Assembly: GCF_036345255.1 (NCBI RefSeq)
Contig: NZ_CP107783.1
Location: forward strand, 620,001 to 684,000
From: Streptomyces sp. NBC_00569
GTDB lineage: Bacteria; Actinomycetota; Actinomycetes; Streptomycetales; Streptomycetaceae
DNA: 64,000 nucleotides
Direction of reading: 5' to 3'
Shown here: piece after piece, positions 44,792 to 53,261 of the stretch
How positions within the stretch are numbered: the first letter of the stretch is position 1
Layout of the letters: the number at the start of each line of letters is the position of its first letter
Position numbers and translations under genes: made by a program
Notes under the pieces: generated by a model
Told to the model about the DNA's origin: nothing
The model's database searches: none
Seen by the model: only the letters and a program-made list of their open reading frames with translations

Positions 44792-45745
44792 ATGAGCGAA
44801 CGACTCAACGCATGGCCGTCGCTGGTCTACGAGGACCTGGCGCCCATGGTCGACTACGTGAACCGGCTGGTGCAGGTCGGAGGCAAGTACACCCTGGACG
44901 AGCCCTTCGAGGCCGGCTGGGGAAACATCGTTCTCGATGTCACCCCCCGCGGTCTGCGGACGCCGACTTTTCGGCGCCAGGGAGTCACCTTCGAGGTGCA
45001 CTACCGGCTGCTCGACGGTGACGTGGTCGTCGAGTCCGATCAGGGTTCGGTGACGGTGCCCGTGTCCGACGGATCAGTCGCGGCCTTCTACGCGTCGTTC
45101 TGCGACGCGGTGGCCGACCTCGGTGTGCGCCCGCCGCGCACCTCGCTGATCTGCGAGATCCCTGGTGCGCCACGGCAGTTCGAGGACGATCAGGTCGAAC
45201 GCATCTGGGACGGCGACGCCGCCCGGCTGATGTGGACGGCCTTCGACCTCGCGGCCGGCGGACTCGAAACGTGGCAGGCCCCCTTCCAGGGGCATCGTCC
45301 CCGGGTCGGTGTGATGTGGGGCGGTTTCGATCTGTCCGCCACCCGATACCGGGCACATCCGGCCACCCCGGAGGCCGACCGTCCGGCGTTCATGCAGAAC
45401 GCCGCGCGCGACGAGTACGTATCGGTCGGGTTCACCTTCGGCGACGCCAAGTCGCCGAACGCCGGTATGTACGCCTACATCTGGCCCGAACCGGGCGGTC
45501 TCGAAGGCCGGTCCTGGGGTGTCGACGGCGCGGCCTGGAATCCCGGCGCGGGTCTCGCCCTGCTGCCGTGGTCCACGCTCAGGGAGACGGCCGACCCTCG
45601 CCAGGCCATCGTGGCGTTCGGCGACGCCGTCTACGAGGCGGCCGTGGACACCGCGGGCTGGCCGACCGATGTGATCGGACCTCGCTGCGACGGCTGGCGC
45701 ATGAGTACGACACCACCAGCGGTCCGGGGCAGCCGAGATCAATGA
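44792..45745 (+). CDS. DUF5996 family protein
   Basis: A 317-residue protein of the DUF5996 family, function unknown. Recognisable strings: WPSLVYEDLAPMVDYVNRLVQVGGKY at the start, VTFEVHYRLLDGDV, PFQGHRPRVGVMWGGFDLSATRY, and AYIWPEPGGLEGRSWG with WNPGAGLALLPW toward the end. It is soluble, with no signal peptide. GGGAGG seven bases before the ATG supports the start. It faces away from the RiPP precursor. Confidence 0.85.
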   Translation: MSERLNAWPSLVYEDLAPMVDYVNRLVQVGGKYTLDEPFEAGWGNIVLDVTPRGLRTPTFRRQGVTFEVHYRLLDGDVVVESDQGSVTVPVSDGSVAAFYASFCDAVADLGVRPPRTSLICEIPGAPRQFEDDQVERIWDGDAARLMWTAFDLAAGGLETWQAPFQGHRPRVGVMWGGFDLSATRYRAHPATPEADRPAFMQNAARDEYVSVGFTFGDAKSPNAGMYAYIWPEPGGLEGRSWGVDGAAWNPGAGLALLPWSTLRETADPRQAIVAFGDAVYEAAVDTAGWPTDVIGPRCDGWRMSTTPPAVRGSRDQ

Positions 45746-45797
45746 ACCAACGGTGGCCGGACGGCGCCGATCCGCGCCTTCCTTCCTGGTGGAGACA

Positions 45798-45950
45798 TCA
45801 CCTACCGGAGGCAAGCACGGCCAAGTGGTGCAGCGAGTTGGTGAGATGCTCCGGGCCGAACGGCGGGAACTGGATGTACTCCCGGATGTGCCGCGGCACC
45901 GCCGACCAGCCGTAGGTGAGCGTGACCTCGGTCCTGGACGGACCGATCCC
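45798..45950 (-). pseudogene. C-terminal remnant of an SRPBCC (polyketide cyclase-like) gene
   Basis: Between two genes the minus strand encodes a 50-residue tail containing EVTLTYGWSAVP, EYIQFPPFGPEHL and SLHHLAVLAS before TGA. This is the usual C-terminal end of SRPBCC-superfamily proteins (T-x-V-T-L-T-Y-D-W-S, ...LxNSLxHLAxL). No N-terminal part or start is present. It directly abuts the DUF1707 stop and is in that gene's frame, so it looks like the scar of a deletion. Confidence 0.65.
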
Positions 45951-46493
45951 TCAACGCCGCGCGTGGCGGATCTTCAATCGGCCGAACCCCATGGTCCCGG
46001 AGATCCGAATCCTCGGCCCGCCCGTGCCCGAGTGCCGCGGGGCCTTGTAGCGCAGGTCCTTCCACCCCGTGTGCAGACCCTCCACGTCGACGATCGCGTC
46101 GCGAGGAACCGTGATCTTGGCCCTGCCGGTGCCCACCTGGAGCTCGATGTCGACTGCCGCGTGCTCGAAGACCGCCCGGGACAGGTCCAGGAGCACGCTT
46201 CCGTAGGCGGACTCGACTCTGAGACTCCGAGGGACCTTCCATGCGCCGCGCCGCTTGATCCGTCCGCCGAGGGCGCCGATCGTGGACGACGTGCCCGCGT
46301 CCTCCTCCGGGAGCGAGGCGAGAGCCGGCGCGAGCTCGCTGTGCGTCCTGGCGGTCAGGACCTGCTGCAGACGGCCGTCCATGTCCTCATGCGAGATGTG
46401 CCCCTCGGCGTACGCCTCCTGCACACGTTGCACGGCCGAGTTGCGGTCGTCTTCGCTGATCGGGCGTGCCGGGTTTTCCTGCGGGAGAGTCAC
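45951..46493 (-). CDS. DUF1707 SHOCT-like domain protein
   Basis: A 180-residue protein. The N-terminal DUF1707 domain (about 10-62) reads ISEDDRNSAVQRVQEAYAEGHISHEDMDGRLQQVLTARTHSELAPALASL. The C-terminal part (about 80-180) is a beta-rich LiaF/cell-wall-active-antibiotic-response-like domain with VESAYGSVLLDLSRA and RAKITVPRDAIVDVE. Cell-envelope stress linkage is known for LiaF-type domains; the role here is inferred. Start is a GTG with a weak ribosome site. Its stop abuts an SRPBCC remnant in the same frame. Confidence 0.85.
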   Translation of the reverse strand: MTLPQENPARPISEDDRNSAVQRVQEAYAEGHISHEDMDGRLQQVLTARTHSELAPALASLPEEDAGTSSTIGALGGRIKRRGAWKVPRSLRVESAYGSVLLDLSRAVFEHAAVDIELQVGTGRAKITVPRDAIVDVEGLHTGWKDLRYKAPRHSGTGGPRIRISGTMGFGRLKIRHARR

Positions 46494-46644
46494 CGTTTCA
46501 CTCTAGTGTCGGGAATTCCGCTCCCGCCGAGGAATCCACGCGGCCAAGGCCCGTCCCGGGGAATCGGTCGGCGCCTATCCCGACCGAGCAGGCGGAACGC
46601 GACTAGTGTGCACCCCTGACAAAACGTCACGAAAGGAATCCCTC

Positions 46645-47061
46645 ATGGTCTCTCGACTCAATCCGTACATCAGCTTCGCCGGTGACGCCAAGCAAGCCAT
46701 GGAGTTCTACAAGAGCGTTTTCGGTGGCAACCTGTCGGTGAACACGTACGGAGCGTTCGGTTCCGAGACGCCCCCCGGGTACGCCGACAAGGTCATGCAC
46801 GGCATGCTGGAGGCCCCGAACGGCTTCATGCTCATGGGCGCCGACAACCCGCCGGGCATGGAGCTCAAGCAGGGCAACAACTTCTCGGTGAGCCTGAGCG
46901 GCGACGACGCCGACGAGCTGCGCGGCTACTGGGAGAAGCTGTCCGCCGGCGGCAACGTGGCGGTCCCGCTGGAGAAGCAGATGTGGGGTGACGTGTTCGG
47001 CATGTGTACCGACAAGTTCGGCATCACCTGGATGGTCAACATCAGCGAGGCCAGGGCCTGA
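46645..47061 (+). CDS. PhnB-like VOC family protein
   Basis: A 138-residue VOC protein of the PhnB/glyoxalase type. It begins with the typical LNPYISFAGDAKQAMEFYKSVFGGNLSVNTYG and ends WGDVFGMCTDKFGITWMVNIS. Members of this group bind small molecules; the enzyme activity is often undefined. The ATG at 46645 was chosen because AAAGGA lies eight bases upstream and the domain begins immediately. Confidence 0.88.
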   Translation: MVSRLNPYISFAGDAKQAMEFYKSVFGGNLSVNTYGAFGSETPPGYADKVMHGMLEAPNGFMLMGADNPPGMELKQGNNFSVSLSGDDADELRGYWEKLSAGGNVAVPLEKQMWGDVFGMCTDKFGITWMVNISEARA

Positions 47062-47114
47062 CCCGCATCGCCAAGGAGCGGAACCGGGTGAGTGCCCCGG
47101 TGAGGGTGCCGGAG

Positions 47115-47176
47115 CCGCACGCCGCGTGGAAGGCATTCTCCGAGTCCACACACAAACCCGGTCACGCGGCGTGCGG
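47115..47176. repeat. Perfect 14-bp inverted repeat with a 34-base loop
   Basis: CCGCACGCCGCGTG (47115-47128) and its exact complement (47163-47176) lie between the converging VOC and methyltransferase genes. The loop is long for a classical terminator; it may terminate both transcripts or be the remains of a mobile repeat. Confidence 0.55.
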
Positions 47177-47233
47177 TTGATGCCCCGGCGGGGGTACCCG
47201 CCCTCCCCCAGGGCACGGGCCGGCGGCGTCGCG

Positions 47234-47875
47234 TCAGCTGCCCCTGCGCATCAGCAGACGCCCCTGGCGGAACCGTTCGCCCTCGCTCGGTTCGCGCAGC
47301 ATCCGGCCCACCTCGGCGAAGCCGGCCTCGGCGGCCATCTTCGCCAGGTCCTCGACCGGCCACCGGTAGGCCGTCACCACCTTGTGGTCGAACTCCGTGA
47401 CCGGATCGTCCCCTGACTCGAAGAAGCCGAGCAGAAGATGGCCGCCGGGCGCGAGTACACGGCGGAACTCGTCGAAGTACGAGGGCACGTCCTGCGGTGG
47501 GGTGTGGATGACCGAGTACCAGGACAGGATGCCGTTCAGCGAGCCGTCGGCCAGGCTCAGCGCGTCCATGGAGCCGACCTCGAACCGCAGGTCGGGGTAG
47601 GTCTCGCGGGCCAGGTCGATCATCACCGGCGACAGGTCGACGCCGAAGACATCGAGGCCGAGGTCCCGCAGGTGCGCGGTCACACGTCCCGGGCCGCAGC
47701 CCAGCTCGGCCACGGGCCCGTCCGCGTCCGTCCGCACGAGTTCGGCGAACGCGGCGAGCACCGCGCGGTCCAGCGGCTGTGCGTCCAGCGCATCACGGGT
47801 GACTTCGGCGTAGAGGACGGACACGGCGTCGTAGGCGTCCGCTGTCGCATTGTGGTGTGAGGAAGTTTCAGTCAC
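47234..47875 (-). CDS. Class I SAM-dependent methyltransferase
   Basis: A methyltransferase of about 213 residues. Motif I is VAELGCGPGRVTAHLRDLGLDVFGVDLSPVMIDLAR, with motif II/III around VGSMDALSLADGSLNGILSWYSVIHTPP and FRRVLAPGGHLLLGFFE. Substrate unknown; the Leu/Gly-rich fold resembles methyltransferases of small metabolites. Start choice is uncertain: GTG 47875 (MTETSSHHNA) precedes the domain best, while an ATG at 47908 would add 11 residues. Confidence 0.85.
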   Translation of the reverse strand: MTETSSHHNATADAYDAVSVLYAEVTRDALDAQPLDRAVLAAFAELVRTDADGPVAELGCGPGRVTAHLRDLGLDVFGVDLSPVMIDLARETYPDLRFEVGSMDALSLADGSLNGILSWYSVIHTPPQDVPSYFDEFRRVLAPGGHLLLGFFESGDDPVTEFDHKVVTAYRWPVEDLAKMAAEAGFAEVGRMLREPSEGERFRQGRLLMRRGS

Positions 47876-48032
47876 AAGCGACGAGACTAGGGCCACGCCT
47901 TGTCGCATCGACGAGTGCCCCATGGAACGGGCCACCCTCCCCGCGACGCCTCCTTGTGAGGGTCAACTGCCGTCCCCAGTCCGTCATTTGGCGCTTGCCG
48001 GCCCATGAGGGGGCCGCCGCGCGCCCCATCGG

Positions 48033-48977
48033 TCACCGGCCCCCATTCGGTTCTGTTCGGTGCGCACGCCGCGTCAGTGGGTGGTCGATCGCTTCGACCA
48101 GCCAGTCCAACTCCGCCTGGTCTCCGAGTACGGGGTTCGAGAGCTTCCCGACGCCGTCGACGGTGATCTCGACGACGTCCCCGCCCCGCAGGGTGAAGTC
48201 GAGTCCGGGCACGATGCCGGTGCCGGTGGAGAGCACCGCGCCGTCGGGGAACGGCTGGGAGTGCCAGAGATGGTCCACCAGTCCTTGCGGAGGACGGTGG
48301 AAGGAGGCCGTGGTGGTCGTCGCCGCATAGGCGACAGCGCCGTCCCGCCGCACCTCCAGGGCGATTTTCAGGGCGGTCGCGTCCTCGATCTCCCAGAAGG
48401 GCGCGATGCCCGAGGACACCGCGGCGCTTCCCGCATAGATCTTGGCCTGGGGCAGATAGAGGGGGTTCTCGCCCTCGATCGATCGGGAACTGACGTCGTC
48501 CACGATCACGTAACCGACCGTCTCGCCGTGCCGGTTGAGCACGAGGCCGAGTTCGGGCTCAGGGACGTCGAGGTCCGAGTCGTCCCGTACCGCGATCGGC
48601 TCGCCGTCGGTCACGACCCGCCACGGCTGGGACTTGAAGAACAGCTCAGGGCGCGCGGCGTCGTAGATGCGCTCGTACACCGACTGCTCGGTGCTCTCCG
48701 CGACCCGGGCGTCCCGGGAGCGCTCGTACGTGACACCGGCGGCCCACAGTTCCATCAGGCCGTCGAGCGGCGGGAGCAGCAGCACGTCACGTACGGGAAG
48801 GCCGGGGCCGGCGGAGGCCGCGGTGGCCTCCACCAGCGTGCGCAGGTCGGCTGCCGGCAGTCGCAGCAGGTCGGCGATGCGCGGCGCGCCTTCGAAGGTG
48901 CGGACGGTTCCGGTCTCGTCGGCGACTCCGGCGTGTACGGCCCCGGTGTCGTCAGCGAAGCGCACGATGCGCGTCAT
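48033..48977 (-). CDS. Fumarylacetoacetate hydrolase family protein
   Basis: A 314-residue FAH-fold hydrolase. The metal site is formed by the EPELGLVLN region and the downstream D-x-x-E-like PFWEIEDATALKI; FKSQPWR precedes. The neighbours are an L-fuconate dehydratase, an ACS carrier and a FadR regulator. This suggests it acts on the 2-keto-3-deoxy-fuconate (or its 4-oxo derivative) and releases pyruvate and lactate. GAGAGG eight bases before the ATG supports this start. It overlaps the end of the transporter gene by 26 bases, so the two are one transcript. Confidence 0.85.
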   Translation of the reverse strand: MTRIVRFADDTGAVHAGVADETGTVRTFEGAPRIADLLRLPAADLRTLVEATAASAGPGLPVRDVLLLPPLDGLMELWAAGVTYERSRDARVAESTEQSVYERIYDAARPELFFKSQPWRVVTDGEPIAVRDDSDLDVPEPELGLVLNRHGETVGYVIVDDVSSRSIEGENPLYLPQAKIYAGSAAVSSGIAPFWEIEDATALKIALEVRRDGAVAYAATTTTASFHRPPQGLVDHLWHSQPFPDGAVLSTGTGIVPGLDFTLRGGDVVEITVDGVGKLSNPVLGDQAELDWLVEAIDHPLTRRAHRTEPNGGR

Positions 48978-50277
48978 CTTCGGTCCTCTCTGCGGGAGTT
49001 CGGGTGGTCCGACCCACCCAGTGGAAGCCGGTGACCACGACGGCCCCGGCGGCGGCGATCGCCGCGATGACATAGAGGCCTCCGGCCCCCGAACCGGTAC
49101 CCGACTCGACGGCTCCCATCACATACGGGCCGACGAATCCGCCGAGGTTCCCGAAGCCGGAGATGAGCGGGATGGTGGCGGCGATCTGGATGCCGGCGAG
49201 AATCGTCGGCGGAACCGTCCAGAACACGGGCTGCGCGCCCAGGAAGCCGAAAGCGGCGACGCACAGGGCGGCGACCGCGGGTACCGGCGGCAGGAGCACA
49301 CCGCCGAGCAGTCCGGCTACGGTCAGCACGAGGGCGATGCGCAGCGGCCCGCGCCGGTCGCCGGTGCGGTCGGAGTACCAGGGCAGAATCACCACGCCGA
49401 GCAGGGCGAACACCCAGGGCAGCGCGGAGACGAAGCCGATGCCGACGTCGCCGAGACCGTCGATGCGCCCGACCAGCGCGGGCAGCCAGAACGTGACCCC
49501 GTACACACTGATCTGGATCGCGAAGTAGACGAACATCAGGCGGAGTACCCGGCTGTCGCCGATGACGTCGCGAGCGCGCCGGGGTGAGCGCACGGTCGGG
49601 TCCGGGCGGTCCGCGGCGAGGCGGTCGGTGAGGAGTGCCTTCTCCTCGCCCGTCAGCCAACTCGCCTGCTCCGGGCGGTCGGTGAGGAGCCAGGGGACGG
49701 CTATCGCCAGCAGGACGGTGGGCGCTCCCTCCAGGAGGAACATCCACTTCCACCCGTCGAGGCCGGCCAGCCCGTGGAGCCCGATGAGATAGCCGCCGAG
49801 GGGGTTGCCGATGATGCTGGAGATGGCGACGGCGGACTGGAACATGCCGGTCGCCTTGCCGCGGTCGGCGGCCGGGAACCAGTACGTGATGTAGAGGATC
49901 ACGCCGGGGAAGAAGCCGGCCTCGGCGGCGCCGAGCAGGAAGCGCAGCGCGTAGAAGCTGGTGGGGCTGTTGACGGTCGCCATCGCGCAGGACAGCAGGC
50001 CCCATACGAACATGAGGCCGGCCAGCCAGCGGCGGGCGCCGATCCGGTGCAGAGCGAGGTTGGACGGGACACCCAGCACCGCGTAGCCGACGAAGAAGAC
50101 GCCGGCACCGAGACCGTAGGCGGCGGCGTCGATTCCCACGTCCGCCTCGAGGTGGGGTTTCACCAGCGCCACGTTCGTGCGGTCCAGAAAGCTCAGTACG
50201 AACATCAAGAAGAGTGGGGGGAGCAAGCGCCGGGACACCTTCCGGCGCACGCTCTCCAGGGTGGGCACCATGTTCAT
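48952..50277 (-). CDS. MFS transporter, ACS (anion:cation symporter) family
   Basis: A 441-residue, 12-helix transporter of the anion:cation symporter family used for sugar acids and hexuronates. N-terminal LPPLFLMFVLSFLDRTNVALVKPHLEADVGID and AEAGFFPGVILYITYWFPAADRGKATGMFQSAVAISSIIGNPLGGYLIGLHG are diagnostic. It probably imports L-fuconate or a related sugar acid. AGGAGG four bases before the ATG. It is first in an operon with the FAH hydrolase and divergent from fuconate dehydratase, sharing an intergenic operator cluster. Confidence 0.9.
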   Translation of the reverse strand: MNMVPTLESVRRKVSRRLLPPLFLMFVLSFLDRTNVALVKPHLEADVGIDAAAYGLGAGVFFVGYAVLGVPSNLALHRIGARRWLAGLMFVWGLLSCAMATVNSPTSFYALRFLLGAAEAGFFPGVILYITYWFPAADRGKATGMFQSAVAISSIIGNPLGGYLIGLHGLAGLDGWKWMFLLEGAPTVLLAIAVPWLLTDRPEQASWLTGEEKALLTDRLAADRPDPTVRSPRRARDVIGDSRVLRLMFVYFAIQISVYGVTFWLPALVGRIDGLGDVGIGFVSALPWVFALLGVVILPWYSDRTGDRRGPLRIALVLTVAGLLGGVLLPPVPAVAALCVAAFGFLGAQPVFWTVPPTILAGIQIAATIPLISGFGNLGGFVGPYVMGAVESGTGSGAGGLYVIAAIAAAGAVVVTGFHWVGRTTRTPAERTEDDAHRALR

Positions 50278-50325
50278 CGGACCTCCTGCGGTCCACGCTG
50301 ACTCGCGTAGGGGGTTGCGGCTGTC

Positions 50326-50461
50326 TGTCAGATGTCTAGCCTGGGGGCGCCGTAGACATCTGACCAATGGACCGTAGCGATGGCCCAACTGACGAGCAAT
50401 ACCTGGGAGGCAACCAGATGATCTGAGCGAAACATCTGGCGAGCGCCGCAGACATCTGACA
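50326..50461. promoter_or_regulatory. Repeated FadR/GntR-type operator motifs in the fuconate divergent region
   Basis: TGTCAGATGTCTA (50326-50338) and TAGACATCTGACC (50353-50365) form a 12/13-bp inverted repeat. CAGACATCTGACA recurs at 50449-50461, and related half-sites (CAGATGATCTG at 50415-50425, AACATCTGG at 50431-50439) lie between. The cluster sits in the 272-base gap between transporter and dehydratase, the natural place for the downstream FadR-type regulator to act. Confidence 0.65.
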
Positions 50462-50549
50462 TCTTGGCCATCATTCGCCGGAAGCCCGGAACACGGGTCC
50501 ACCGCGCCTCGTCACCTCGTCCACCCGTCGCACACAGGAGTGACCGCCG

Positions 50550-51881
50550 ATGACTGCTCGTATCGTCGATGTGGAAACGATCGACGTCCGCTTCCCCACC
50601 TCCAAGGACCTCGACGGCTCCGACGCGATGAACGACTCGCCGGACTACTCGGCGGCGTACGTGGTGCTGCGCGTCGGCGGTGGCGACAAGCTCACGGACG
50701 TCTCCGAAGGGCACGGCTTCACCTTCACCATCGGCCGCGGCAACGACCTCGCGGTCCAGGCCGCACGGGCGATCGGCGAGCGGGCCGTAGGTCTGTCCGT
50801 CGCCGAGATCGTCGGCGACCTGGGCGGCTTCTCCCGCCATCTGCTCGGCGACAGTCAGCTGCGCTGGCTGGGCCCCGACAAGGGAGCGATCCATCTCGGC
50901 ACCGCCGCGGTCGTCAACGCCGCCTGGGACCTGGCCGCCAAGCTGGCGGGCAAGCCGGTGTGGAAGCTGCTCGCCGACTTCTCGCCGCAGCAATTGGTGG
51001 ACCTGGTGGACTGGCGTTACCTCAAGGACGCGCTGACCCCGCAGGCCGCGCTCGACATGCTCGAGACCCAGGTGCCGGGTCGCGCCGAACGGGAGGCGTA
51101 CGTGCGCCGGCACGGCTACCCCGCGTACACGACCAGCGCGGGCTGGCTCGGCTACGACGACGCCAAGTTGGCCCGGCTGTGCAAGGAGGCCGTCGCGCAG
51201 GGCTGGGACGCGGTCAAGCTCAAGGTCGGGGCCGACCTCAAGGACGACATACGCCGCTGCCGTATCGCCCGCGAGATCATCGGCCCCGACCGCAGGCTGA
51301 TGATCGACGCCAACCAGACGCTCGGCGTCGAGGAAGCGATCGCCTGGGCGGACGCGCTCGCGGAGTTCGACATCTGGTGGTTCGAGGAGCCGACCAGCCC
51401 TGACGACATCCTGGGTCACGCGGCCATCGCGCGGCGCATCGCGCCGATCCACGTGGCCACCGGTGAACACGCCCACAACGCCGTGATGTTCAAGCAGTTC
51501 CTGCAGAGCGAGGCGATCGGCATCTGCCAGATCGACGCCTGCCGGCTCGGCGGCGTGAACGAGGCGGTCGCCGCCCTGCTGCTCGCCGCCGCGCACGACG
51601 TGCCCGTCTGCCCGCACGCGGGCGGAGTCGGCCTGTGCGAACTGGTACAGCATCTGTCGATCTTCGACTACGTAGCCGTCAGCGGCTCGATGGAAGACCG
51701 CGTGGTGGAGTACGTGGATCACCTCCACGAGCACTTCCACGACCCCGTCCGCATCCGCGGCTCGCGCTACCTGGTGCCGGAGGCTCCGGGCTACAGCGCG
51801 CAGATCCGCCGCGAGACCCTGGAGACCTACCGCTACCCCACCGGTCCGGTCTGGGGCGAGTCCGACCGGATGGGATCCTGA
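50550..51881 (+). CDS. L-fuconate dehydratase (enolase superfamily)
   Basis: A 443-residue mandelate-racemase/enolase-superfamily enzyme converting L-fuconate to 2-keto-3-deoxy-L-fuconate in the cytosol. Catalytic residues can be placed: Lys223 and Lys225 in AVKLKVG, Asp253 in MIDANQ, Glu279 in WFEEP, Glu306 in ATGEHA, and His356 in CPHAGGVGL. Allowing an offset of five, these match the Xanthomonas campestris enzyme's Lys220, Asp248, Glu274, Glu301 and His351. AGGAG nine bases before the ATG. Four bases separate it from the FadR gene. Confidence 0.92.
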   Translation: MTARIVDVETIDVRFPTSKDLDGSDAMNDSPDYSAAYVVLRVGGGDKLTDVSEGHGFTFTIGRGNDLAVQAARAIGERAVGLSVAEIVGDLGGFSRHLLGDSQLRWLGPDKGAIHLGTAAVVNAAWDLAAKLAGKPVWKLLADFSPQQLVDLVDWRYLKDALTPQAALDMLETQVPGRAEREAYVRRHGYPAYTTSAGWLGYDDAKLARLCKEAVAQGWDAVKLKVGADLKDDIRRCRIAREIIGPDRRLMIDANQTLGVEEAIAWADALAEFDIWWFEEPTSPDDILGHAAIARRIAPIHVATGEHAHNAVMFKQFLQSEAIGICQIDACRLGGVNEAVAALLLAAAHDVPVCPHAGGVGLCELVQHLSIFDYVAVSGSMEDRVVEYVDHLHEHFHDPVRIRGSRYLVPEAPGYSAQIRRETLETYRYPTGPVWGESDRMGS

Positions 51882-51885
51882 CCCC

Positions 51886-52620
51886 ATGTCAACCAAGAGA
51901 GACGCGGACGGCTCCGGCGAGAGCGCACTCAGCGTCGTCGACGTGGCAATCAGCCGCCTCAAGAAGCGCATCGAGTCGGGCGAGTTCGCGCCGGGTCAGC
52001 GACTTCCCCCGGAGACCGCGCTCGCGAACGAGCTGGAGCTGTCCCGCCCCTCTCTCCGCGAGGCCGTACGCGCCCTCGCCATGGCCGGGGTTCTCGACGT
52101 GCGCCGAGGTGACGGCACGTTCGTCACGGATCTGCGGCCGGACCGGCTGGTGCGCGCCATCGGCAGCTTCCTGGACCTCGCCAACGACACCGGTCTCGAC
52201 GAGATGCTGGAGTGCCGCAAGGTCATCGAGCCGGGCGCCACCGCGCTCGCGGCGACCCGGATCGACGCGGCCACCCTCGACGCCCTCCACCAGCGCATCG
52301 AGCGCATGCGGACGCTGCACGACCCGGAGGAGCTGGTCCGAGAAGACCTCGCGTTCCACGCCGACATCGTCGCCGCGACAGGCAACCGCACCCTTGAGTC
52401 GCTGCTCTCCTCCGTCACCCAGCAGACGGCCAGGGCCCGCGTCTGGCGAGCGCTCATCAAGTCCGACGTGCTCGCCTGGACCCACGAGCAGCACATGGAC
52501 ATCTACCGCGCCCTGCGCGCCCACGACAGCCTGGCCGCCTTCACGGCGGCCAACCGGCACGTCAACGATGTGGACGCCTGGGTGCGTGACCGCCTCGACG
52601 CGGTGCGGGACCGCGCCTGA
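51886..52620 (+). CDS. FadR/GntR family transcriptional regulator (FCD domain)
   Basis: A 244-residue GntR regulator of the FadR subfamily. N-terminal winged helix (about 15-85): VVDVAISRLKKRIESGEFAPGQRLPPETALANELELSRPSLREAVRALAMAGVLDVRRGDGTFVT. C-terminal FCD ligand-binding domain (about 95-235) has the metal-binding HADIVAATGNR. In an operon with fuconate dehydratase, it likely represses both divergent operons until a sugar acid binds. The operator cluster at 50326-50461 is its likely target. Confidence 0.9.
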   Translation: MSTKRDADGSGESALSVVDVAISRLKKRIESGEFAPGQRLPPETALANELELSRPSLREAVRALAMAGVLDVRRGDGTFVTDLRPDRLVRAIGSFLDLANDTGLDEMLECRKVIEPGATALAATRIDAATLDALHQRIERMRTLHDPEELVREDLAFHADIVAATGNRTLESLLSSVTQQTARARVWRALIKSDVLAWTHEQHMDIYRALRAHDSLAAFTAANRHVNDVDAWVRDRLDAVRDRA

Positions 52621-52650
52621 GGGAGCAGGGAGCTGCCGCCACCGGCCGTG

Positions 52651-53061
52651 TCACGCGCGTCCCAGGACGACGAGCGCGACCAGCAGCACCGTGACGGCAG
52701 CGCTCATCCCGTGGGCGACAACCGCGGTGAGCGGGAAGTTACGTTCGGCGGTGGCATGCCCCTGCGAATGTCTGCCCCGGCTGGGCAGCCAGCGGAAGAG
52801 CATCATGAAGCCGAAAGCTGCCACGATCAGAACGACAGCGCAGGCGGCCCAGGCGGAGCCGCGCGCGTTGCCGACGAGGTACGCCGTCCAGGAGAGAAGT
52901 CCGGCGACGGCGAGCGCGATGTGGCCGAGGACGAGCCACAGCGGCAGCCGCGTCACGCCCGGCGTGCGCTGTTGCAGTCCGCCGTGTCGGATCCACACCG
53001 TGGCCAGATATCCGCCCAGGCTCGCGGTGATCAGCCAGACACACAGCACGGCGACACGCAT
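52651..53061 (-). CDS. Small integral membrane protein, unknown
   Basis: A 136-residue protein with four predicted membrane helices (about 5-24, 40-62, 68-88, 112-134) and a basic cytoplasmic loop (RWLPSRGRHSQGHATAERN). I do not recognise a specific family, though it resembles DUF-type actinobacterial membrane proteins. GAGGGGGAG directly precedes the ATG at 53061. It converges with the FadR gene. Confidence 0.75.
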   Translation of the reverse strand: MRVAVLCVWLITASLGGYLATVWIRHGGLQQRTPGVTRLPLWLVLGHIALAVAGLLSWTAYLVGNARGSAWAACAVVLIVAAFGFMMLFRWLPSRGRHSQGHATAERNFPLTAVVAHGMSAAVTVLLVALVVLGRA

Positions 53062-53261
53062 ACGCTCCCCCTCGGCATCCGTTGCCCTTTGACCCAGCAC
53101 AGCGCACAGCGGGGACGACCGTTCAGACGTCCATTCATCAATTCACTCGTAGGGACGAATAGCGGCGCTAACTCCACCGAACTCGCCGGCCCGCACCTTT
53201 ACGGCGTGAGGCATCAGGCAGCGGCGTCGGCGCAGCCGATCGGTGTGGTTGGCTGCGGCGT

